Shown here: positions 35,086 to 43,800 of the stretch, piece by piece
How the letters are laid out: each line of letters begins with the position of its first letter
How positions within the stretch are numbered: position 1 is the stretch's first letter
Origin: JAPORK01 sp026710285
GTDB lineage: Bacteria > Pseudomonadota > Gammaproteobacteria > Pseudomonadales > Endozoicomonadaceae
Assembly (NCBI GenBank): GCA_965201045.1
Contig: OZ241746.1
Span: 5,394,001 to 5,458,000, forward strand
Reading direction: 5' to 3'
Length of the DNA: 64,000 bases
The notes under the pieces: generated by a model
Database searches by the model: none
What the model was told of the DNA's origin: nothing
What the model saw: only the letters and a program-made list of their open reading frames with translations
Made by a program: the position numbers and the translations under genes

Positions 35086-38000
35086 TCAGGGTATTGCTGA
35101 TACTAAGCGTGTATAACCATAAATGATTACACCTTTCCCAACAGGATTAGGTAACATATATTTCATTCTGGAACTAGAAACAGTTTCTGTTTTGATAGCA
35201 CCATTACCATAAAACACATATAGATTCCAGAGAGCCTTATTCTCGCCCATCCTTTCTGTTTTTAATATTTTTTTTATTAAAGTCATATGACTATAAGTCT
35301 GTATTAGTATATATTGAGAACTCTGAAATGCTGAGTACAGATCATTCAGAGTAAAAGCTCCCATATGATATGTGCAACGATTAGGTATTATCGGTTTCAA
35401 TATTTCTTGTAATATGTCAATATAGGGGTGACTTTTTACAAGACTTTGCACAGACCCGGCATATTGCGCCCGCACATTTAAAAATTTTTCTAAAAACAAG
35501 ACATAAAGTGGTCTTTGTGCATGATGATATCCTAATAAAATAGAGGCAGTATCACATTGTATATTGTTTGCATAGGGTGAAATAAGTAATAAATGCCATG
35601 TTTGCAAAAAATCCTTTTCATCATTCAGGTTTAAATAATAACCACCACTTTTAGCTTTACTATAATTTGTTAAAATTGATAAAAAGCTGTTCATTGAAGA
35701 AAGATTAATATCAGGAATATTATCAAAAAAAGATTCAGAAAGAGGGTTAGATGCATGAAAATCTGACAATAAGTCACCAATGCCTTCTAACAGTTCTGCT
35801 GATGAATAGCCATTTATCTGAGATCCTTTTAATTTTAACATACAAGGAATCCGCATCTCAATGGCACCTGCTGCCGCAGTTTCTTCACCTGAAGTAAAGG
35901 GCATAAGATCAGCACCTCCTGCTGCAATTGAAACGGCTACTTCTGCCATGCCTACAATACTACCTGCAATATTAAGTCCTTTATTTGCAGGTATTGCCGC
36001 AGCTACAACAGGAATACTGCCTATTGCAGCCGTACCTGCCACAACACCTGCCACAACAGCAGACCCTGCACCGGCAGCTGCGGCTCCCAGGATGGCAACG
36101 GTACATCCTGCCTGTATAACTGCTGCTGTAATATTAGCCCAACGCTGGTGTAATGCACCTAAACCCATTGTACTGACATAGCCTGTCCATTTAAAAATCT
36201 CTCCCAGCCACCTGGGACTGTTTCCAGACGGATCAGTATTCATGATTGGGTTATTACTGCCAAAAGTATAACCATCACCTGCAGGATCTTCACTGAGAAA
36301 ATAACGCTGAGCTGGATTATACGTCCGGTTACCGTTACCTAAAAATTGCCATCCTGTGGCAGGATCTGTTTTCTCACCATTAAATTCCTGTAAAGTTTGC
36401 TGGTACAGAGGAAGAGTCTTCGTCGTTTTATGCCACACCATACCATAGGGACTGTAAATATTACGTTGCTGCAAGCTGTATTGTTGATTGTTATTTTTTC
36501 TAAAAATACCGGTAACATCACCTTTATAGCTACTTTCATAATATTCACTGATCATTCCATCTGTGGTTTTAGCTTCACCCAGGTAACCGGTAATGTGTGT
36601 ATCCTGCCCTGGACTAGTAATTTTTTCATTGATCAGTGTGCCTCCACGGTAAAATAAATAGCTGATACCTTTCAGACTTTGTTCCATTATTTCCTGTCCG
36701 CTACCATCATAGCTGTAATTACTCTGTTTTCCTGTGGATGAAATTACCTGAGTGACTTCATCCAATGCATTATAAGTGATATGATTATTTTGTCCGTCCA
36801 CTGTCATATTACCAACATGATCATAAATGAAATGTTGTATAACCGGTTTGCTTTGACTCCATGCAGTACTGATACTTTGAAGACGCAGAGGTACTGATAA
36901 ATTATCATAGGAATAATTGGTTATTTTACTGACTGTTTGCTGTTGTTGTGTTGCTTGCAATATTTCCCGGACACTGGAGAGCCGATTAAGTGGTGTAAAA
37001 GTATAATCCTGACGAATAATGACAGGTGCTTGTACCAGTTTTGAATCAGTAAGTGATGTATCATGCGGACATAAAGGTAAACCAGATGAACCCTGACACT
37101 GCATACTGATAAGATTATCCAGTACATCATATTGATAATGTAGTATACCAGATTGCTGATTTCCTGTTGTTTGATGGAGCATGATAATATTACTGCTGAT
37201 ATCATAAGTCATTTTCCATTGTGATATTAACTGTTTTCTTTGAGTATCGATTATCTGATCTTCCCTTCCCCATGAATCATAATGAAATACACGACTCATA
37301 CCACTACCATAATCAATGTTTTTAATCCGGGAAAAATCATCATAAGTGGGCACAGATAGTGCTTCAGTGTGATTATGTTGATATGACTGATAAGTAACAC
37401 GGTTAATACGTCCGAGCCAGTCATATTGGGTATTTGTTTTATTGCCAAAAATATCTGTCGTACTTATAACACGCTGGTTGTTATCATATTTCCATTGCAG
37501 TTTATAATCCAGATAATTATTTTTTCCTGTGAAAATTAACTGTTTGATTAATCCATCATCTCTGTAGAAATAAGTTTTAAGACCTGTGATGTCTATTTTT
37601 CTTTGTACGTTTAAAGTAACAGGATTATAACAAACAGACCATTGTTTTTTATTATCAATTGACTGATTAACCGGAAGGTTTAAAAGGTTATACTGCCAGG
37701 AAAAAATATGCTGGTCTGGTGTGGTAACGGTAGCAACCTGACCATCAATGGTATAAGTATAAACAGTGTGTTTTCCATCTTCTCCTGCATACCAGATTAA
37801 CTGTCCTGCTTTGTTATAGCCAGAAGATGATAACAGGTAGTGTCCTCCTGACGCTGGATACACCCAGGATTGTATAATCTGCCCGGTCAGATTATATACT
37901 GAATGTGCCCGGTTTCCTCCAGGATCAATAGTATCGGTTAAGCGTCCAAGTGAATCATAATACTGCTTCATTATTCTGCCCGCAGGATCTTGTGTTGTGA

Positions 38001-40671
38001 TCTGTCGCCCAAACCCATCGTAAGTGATTACTGAAACTCTTGCTTCAGGTCGTTTATCACTGTTAGTACACAGTGATCTTGTTGAAGGTAATGGATAATT
38101 AGTAGCTGGTAATATCCATTGTTTAATTGGTTTGCTAAGTATATTTGCCTTTGAAACCGAGATAACAGAGCGTTTGCCCTGTCTGTTTTGCTGATAACTG
38201 ATCACACACCTGTCACTGTCATCATAGCCCATCACGGTCATTTCACCATCTGGAAGATGGACCCGGACAACCCTGCCGGTATCATCATAATCCGATATGG
38301 TATTAAGTGCTTTTGCCACCCCGGACTCATCTATGATATAGCTACTTTGTCGGGCAATACGCCCATACTGATCATAGTAATTTTTTTGTACCGGCCACCA
38401 GTAACCTAGTTGCTGTTTTCCTTCTCTGTTGATGGCTTCAGTAAAGCTTTTCAGAAATCTTCCGGCACCGTCAAAAATAATTTTTCTTTTTAAACCATTT
38501 ACAGCAGTAATGAGTACCTGGTTAATGTTTTTAGATGTCGTATAGTTATAATAAATATTAGCAGCAAAACCAGTGCCTGCAGAACGTTTTATTTTGATGA
38601 GTCGGTCCCATAGATCATAGTAATAACGATTACTATCTTTTTTCTCTGCATCTGTTAGCATTAAAACCTGATTTGTGAATAAACTGGTTGTAATATAATT
38701 TGAGATAAGACGTTTATTTTTAGATAATTCAATGGTACTATACACTGTTTTTGTGTAACTGTCAGGACTTTTTATATAGTAATAATCTCTGCTCATAGCA
38801 TCAGGCAGATCAATATTATTTTTCTGACCAGTTAGTATAATTCTTTTTAATAAACCATAAGTTAACCTATCATCACGATTATTGTAATAATAACGAGTGG
38901 TTATTATCTGTTGATTACCAGATTTCACTGTTTGATGATTTAACACAGCAATATAACCTTTACCATTGTGATTGATTTTTTTTCGATAATAATTATATGT
39001 TGTGACAGGTGTGGGTATATCTGTACTGGTTTTGATATAAGCAGGGTACTGTATTGTTGATTCTACCAGCGTGGCAAATGGCCATGCTTTTGAAATATCC
39101 GGGCAGGCAGTATTACCATTTAGTGGACAGTAATTATTAACTGTTATAAGACCAAAGATATCTTTTTTTCTGATAACTCTTCCCTGTGAATCATAATGCA
39201 TAGTTGTTGTAGTTACAGCAGGTATATTTTCTGTGTCTGCCCATACCCGGGTTACTATTTTCAAAGGTAAACTATAGGTAGCAGGTAAATCTGCAAAAGA
39301 GCTGCTTGCACAGCCATCAAGCTGATCTGTACGACAAAAAAAGTAATGTACTTTGGACAAAATATGTCCGGTCCGATCACTGATCTGCTGTTCATCTGTC
39401 ATCAGATGATATTTATTGTAAGTTCTAATTTCCCGTATAAGACCGTTATCCTGCTCCGTCTGGTAAGTATAACTGACCGGGGCTTCAAACAATATGTCTT
39501 TTAGTGAACCATCGGTGATATTCAGTCCAGAATTAAAACCGAGATAGTTATGTTCATTTACATTTGTTTTACCATATCGGAAGCGGGTGATTATCACAGG
39601 CTGACCAAAACCAGGGTCTGCTGTTTCTTTAATAACAGCACACAACGCATGTGGTTCCGCCATGTTATATGCAGAAACTTTTATTTCATCACTGCAATTA
39701 TAAGTAATTTGGTTATTCAATCCTGTTGGATAATCAACACCTGTCATAAAATGTTTTATATAGTGAAAATAAATACCGTGATCTGTATGATCATTAAATG
39801 CAGGCAAAGTGATACTGTGTATTTCACTGTTTCTTTTATAAATTAATATTGCAACAGGCTGACCCGTACTTCCCTGGCTAATGACTGACACAGCGTTATT
39901 GGTTCTGCGTAATTTAATGATATGACCTTCATCATCTCTTATCCATTGCAACAGATGAGTACCGGGTATATAACTGAAACGGACACCCCACCCATCCTGT
40001 TGTTCCAAACGCACTTCATAGCCTTCATGGTTAAGTGTTTCCCGCAAACCATTAGCATAAGTAATCACAAAATGTGTATCAGCATCTCCCTGAATAAACA
40101 TATCACGTAGTTTATGATACAGCGGCCACCAGTGACCATCAGACTGTTTTTTTAAATAAAAATTTTGTCCAAATGATGTCGTCAGTTGATGTGTAAATGG
40201 ATTAAAATGAGTCAGATTCCAGCTCCAGCCTCTTCCCAGTCCATCGGGATTTTCTAAAGCACTGCTGTTATAATTAACTTGCAGATTAATATCAGGACCA
40301 TGTCCTAAGTTGCTTAGCATACTTCCTGTTTTTACATAAGCACTGAGAATACCGGTACGTGGATCAACAGTGGTTCCCCAGCTTTTTTTAAAATTAAATG
40401 CGTTTGACCATGGTGATTGTTCACCTGCTCCTATAGATTTTATTAGTCGCTTTTTTTCTGTACCTGCTACAGATTTATTATAATCTTCATCTGCTGTTTT
40501 ATTATGAATAGTCTCCAAATGATAAAAATAGTTAGTATTATTATTCGCTAACTTATTTTTTTGTGTATTAAATGTTACACAAGATAAATTTCCTATATAA
40601 CACAATAATTCATAAATTAATATTAAAAAAAAATATAAATGCTTTATTTTATGTTGAATTAATATTTTCAT
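35086..40671 (-). CDS. RHS repeat protein, copy 1
   Basis: Secreted RHS/YD-repeat protein of 1861 residues, with a Sec signal (IKHLYFFLILIYELLCYIG) and no PAAR or VgrG part. YD repeats fill about residues 110-1430 and should form a closed shell. The RHS core end has two DPxG motifs (SEDPAGDG and NTDPSGN, about 1465-1490), linked in other RHS and Tc toxins to autoproteolysis. A glycine/alanine-rich hydrophobic stretch follows (about 1505-1600), then a variable tail. The tail keeps Cys1706 (IQCDTASILL) and His1795 (SYSHMTLI), but this is the most diverged tail: it lacks the LIQG form (has LIQTYSHM). Closest to copy 2 in its first 1500 residues. Toxin role is inferred. Confidence 0.85.
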   Translation of the reverse strand: MKILIQHKIKHLYFFLILIYELLCYIGNLSCVTFNTQKNKLANNNTNYFYHLETIHNKTADEDYNKSVAGTEKKRLIKSIGAGEQSPWSNAFNFKKSWGTTVDPRTGILSAYVKTGSMLSNLGHGPDINLQVNYNSSALENPDGLGRGWSWNLTHFNPFTHQLTTSFGQNFYLKKQSDGHWWPLYHKLRDMFIQGDADTHFVITYANGLRETLNHEGYEVRLEQQDGWGVRFSYIPGTHLLQWIRDDEGHIIKLRRTNNAVSVISQGSTGQPVAILIYKRNSEIHSITLPAFNDHTDHGIYFHYIKHFMTGVDYPTGLNNQITYNCSDEIKVSAYNMAEPHALCAVIKETADPGFGQPVIITRFRYGKTNVNEHNYLGFNSGLNITDGSLKDILFEAPVSYTYQTEQDNGLIREIRTYNKYHLMTDEQQISDRTGHILSKVHYFFCRTDQLDGCASSSFADLPATYSLPLKIVTRVWADTENIPAVTTTTMHYDSQGRVIRKKDIFGLITVNNYCPLNGNTACPDISKAWPFATLVESTIQYPAYIKTSTDIPTPVTTYNYYRKKINHNGKGYIAVLNHQTVKSGNQQIITTRYYYNNRDDRLTYGLLKRIILTGQKNNIDLPDAMSRDYYYIKSPDSYTKTVYSTIELSKNKRLISNYITTSLFTNQVLMLTDAEKKDSNRYYYDLWDRLIKIKRSAGTGFAANIYYNYTTSKNINQVLITAVNGLKRKIIFDGAGRFLKSFTEAINREGKQQLGYWWPVQKNYYDQYGRIARQSSYIIDESGVAKALNTISDYDDTGRVVRVHLPDGEMTVMGYDDSDRCVISYQQNRQGKRSVISVSKANILSKPIKQWILPATNYPLPSTRSLCTNSDKRPEARVSVITYDGFGRQITTQDPAGRIMKQYYDSLGRLTDTIDPGGNRAHSVYNLTGQIIQSWVYPASGGHYLLSSSGYNKAGQLIWYAGEDGKHTVYTYTIDGQVATVTTPDQHIFSWQYNLLNLPVNQSIDNKKQWSVCYNPVTLNVQRKIDITGLKTYFYRDDGLIKQLIFTGKNNYLDYKLQWKYDNNQRVISTTDIFGNKTNTQYDWLGRINRVTYQSYQHNHTEALSVPTYDDFSRIKNIDYGSGMSRVFHYDSWGREDQIIDTQRKQLISQWKMTYDISSNIIMLHQTTGNQQSGILHYQYDVLDNLISMQCQGSSGLPLCPHDTSLTDSKLVQAPVIIRQDYTFTPLNRLSSVREILQATQQQQTVSKITNYSYDNLSVPLRLQSISTAWSQSKPVIQHFIYDHVGNMTVDGQNNHITYNALDEVTQVISSTGKQSNYSYDGSGQEIMEQSLKGISYLFYRGGTLINEKITSPGQDTHITGYLGEAKTTDGMISEYYESSYKGDVTGIFRKNNNQQYSLQQRNIYSPYGMVWHKTTKTLPLYQQTLQEFNGEKTDPATGWQFLGNGNRTYNPAQRYFLSEDPAGDGYTFGSNNPIMNTDPSGNSPRWLGEIFKWTGYVSTMGLGALHQRWANITAAVIQAGCTVAILGAAAAGAGSAVVAGVVAGTAAIGSIPVVAAAIPANKGLNIAGSIVGMAEVAVSIAAGGADLMPFTSGEETAAAGAIEMRIPCMLKLKGSQINGYSSAELLEGIGDLLSDFHASNPLSESFFDNIPDINLSSMNSFLSILTNYSKAKSGGYYLNLNDEKDFLQTWHLLLISPYANNIQCDTASILLGYHHAQRPLYVLFLEKFLNVRAQYAGSVQSLVKSHPYIDILQEILKPIIPNRCTYHMGAFTLNDLYSAFQSSQYILIQTYSHMTLIKKILKTERMGENKALWNLYVFYGNGAIKTETVSSSRMKYMLPNPVGKGVIIYGYTRLVSAIP

Positions 40672-40835
40672 ACCATTTAATACACCATGTGAATACAGGG
40701 AGTTTTTAAATAACGATGAAATGAAGATAATAGTTTGCTGTTAAAGAAGATTTCTTGACTTTATGATAAACACAATGCTATTAGCATTAAAAAAAGATAA
40801 AAAATTATAACCCTTCATTTCACTCTCTTTGTTTA
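40672..40835 (-). repeat. RHS intergenic spacer, copies 1-2
   Basis: Exactly 164 bases, like the spacer 46389-46552, with only about ten differences. It contains a short palindrome (AATGCTATTAGCATT). No immunity-type ORF fits in it. It presumably carries the promoter and weak ribosome binding site of copy 1. Confidence 0.7.
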
Positions 40836-43800
40836 TTATCTAATTGTCATATAACCAATAAAACTGAGCTTTTCACTAAAAGCAGAAGGGTTTACAAACA
40901 CTTCTGTAGCAAGTTTGTGAGTAGTTTTCATCTCTATACTCAGATTATTACTATCAGTATAAAATTGATAAACTTTCCATAATTTTTTATTTGAACGACT
41001 ATAATCTTCTAATATAGCCATATGTTTATATCCCTGAATCAGCACACTCTTATTATGCTTAAAAATACGGTGTAAAGTTTGAGAGTCATAGTTTCCAATA
41101 CGACATAATGTACGACCAAAATGCACTTTTTCCTTTCTTGCATAATTTAATATATCAAATAAAGCTCTAATATAAGGGTGTTCTTCTGAAAGAAATCCAC
41201 TATAATCAACATATTCTTTCCGTACAGATAAAAACTTATCCAGGTTTTTTATATAAAGATCTTCCCCGTTCATCTGATAGCTCAGTAAAATACAGCCAGT
41301 ATCGCAGTTTATATTCTCACGGAATGGTGAATTGCGTAATAAAACCCATGTGTTAATGACATTTTCCAAACTATTAAGTTTTAATGTTTTAGATGCCTTA
41401 TCATAAAAAGAACAGGATGATTCCTGAAATAATTCTTCTGCTGTCTGAGGATTGAAAGGAGGATGAATAAGTATCGATTGCACAGATATTGATGCAGAAA
41501 TACTAGAGGCTGTCGCTGAAATGCCTTCCCCGGACTCTTCAAGATTTTTCGCTCTTGACGGAAGCATCTTAGGAATTTCACACACAAAAACTTCTTCTGA
41601 TTCACTTGTAATAGCAAAAGGCAATAATCCACCGATTCCGGCTGCAACTGAAACTGCCATTTCTGCTATGCCTACAATACTACCTGCAATATTAAGCCCT
41701 TTATTTGCAGGTATTGCCGCAGCTATAACAGGAATACTGCCTATTGCAGCCGTACCTGCCACAACACTTGCCAAAACAGCAGATCCTGCACCGGCAGCTG
41801 CGGCTCCCAGAGTGGCAACGGTACATCCCGCCTGTATAACTGCTGCTGTAATATTAGCCCAACGCTGATGTAATGCACTCAACCCCATTGTACTCACATA
41901 GCCAGTCCATTTAAAAATCTCCCCCAGCCATCTGGGACTGTTTCCGGACGGATCAGTATTCATGACGGGGTTATTACTGCCAAAGGCATAACCATCACCT
42001 GCCGGATCTTCGCTGAGGAAATAGCGCTGAGTTGGATTATACGTCCGGTTTCCATTACCTAAAAACTGCCATCCTGTGGCAGGATCTGTTCGCTCACCAT
42101 CGAACTCCTGTAAAGTTTGCTGGTACAGAGGAAGACTCTTCGTCGTTTTATGCCACACCATACCATAAGGGCTGTAAATATTACGTTGCTGTAAGCTGTA
42201 TTGTTGATTGTCATTTTTTCTAAAAACACCGGAAATATCACCTTTATAACTATTTTCATAATATTCACTGATCACTCCATCTGTGGTTTTAGCTGCACCC
42301 AAGTAACCGGTAATATGTGTATCCTGACCTGGGCTAGTAATTTTTTCATTGATCAGTGTACCTCCACGGTAGAATAAATAACTGACACCTTTCAGACTTT
42401 GTTCCATCATTTCCTGTCCGCTACCATCATAGCTGTAATTACTCTGTTTTCCTGTGGATGAAATTACCTGAGTGACTTCATCCAATGCATTATAAGTGAT
42501 ATGGTTATTTTGCCCGTCCACTGTCATATTACCAACATGATCATAAATAAAATGTTGTATAACCGGTTTGCTTTGACTCCATACAGTACTGATACTTTGA
42601 AGACGCAAAGGTACTGATACATCACCATAATAATAATGGGTTATTTTACTGACTGTTTGCCGTTGTTGTGTTGGTTGCAATATTTCTCGGACACTGGAAA
42701 GCCGGTTAATTGGTGTAAAAGTATAATCCTGACGAATAATGACAGGTGCTTGTATCAGTTTTGAACCAGTAAGTGATGTATCATGCGGACATAAAGGCAA
42801 ACCAGATGAACCCTGACACTGCATTCTGACAAGATTATCCAGTACACCATATTGGTAATGTAGTATACCAAATTGCTGATTTCCTGTTGTTTGACGGAGC
42901 ATGATAATATTACTGCTGATATCATAAGTCATTTTCCATCGTGATATTAGCTGTTTTCTCTGAGTATCGACTATCTGATCTTCCCTTCCCCATGAATCAT
43001 AATGAAGTACACGATGCATACCACTACCATAATCAATGTATTTAATACGGGAAAAATCATCATAAGTGGGCACAGATAGCGCTTCAGTGTGATTACTCTG
43101 ATATGACTGATAAATAACACGGGCAACACGTCCGAGCCAGTCATATTGAGTACTCGTTTTATTACCGTAAATATCTGTCGTACTTATAACACGCTGGTTG
43201 TTATCATACTTCCATTGCAGCTTATAATCCAGATAATTATTTTTTCCTGTGAAAATTAACTGTTTGATTAATCCATCATCTCTGTAGAAATAAGTTTTAA
43301 GACCTGTGATGTCTATTTTTCTTTGTACATTTAAAGTAACAGGATTATAACAAACAGACCATTGTTTTTTATTATCAATTGACTGATTAACCGGAAGGTT
43401 TAAAAGGTTATACTGCCAGGAAAAAATATGCCGGTCTGGTGTGGTAACGGTAGCAACCTGACCATCAATGGTATAAGTATAAACAGTGTGTTTTCCATCT
43501 TCTCCTGCATACCAGATTAACTGTCCTGTTTTGTTATAGCCAGAAGATGATAACAGGTAGTGTCCTCCTGACGCTGGATACACCCAGGATTGTATAATCT
43601 GCCCGGTCAGATTATATACTGAATGTGCCCGGTTTCCTCCAGGATCAACAGTATCGGTTAAGCGTCCAAGTGAATCATAATACTGCTTCATGATTCTGCC
43701 CGCAGGATCTTGTGTTGTGATCGGTCGCCCAAATCCATCGTAAGTGATTACTGAAACTCTTGCTTCAGGTCGTTTATCACTGTTAGTACACAGTGATCTT

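Noticed and set aside
35861..36181. Ala-rich plus-strand ORF, repeated at 41521, 47412, 53090 and 59065
   Set aside because: Antisense shadow of the Ala/Gly-rich hydrophobic stretch of the RHS proteins. Its conservation follows from the sense strand, and no ribosome binding site precedes it.
40740..40835. Hairpin AATGCTATTAGCATT as a terminator of RHS copy 2
   Set aside because: On the transcribed (minus) strand the T-run comes before the hairpin, which is the wrong order for a factor-independent terminator.
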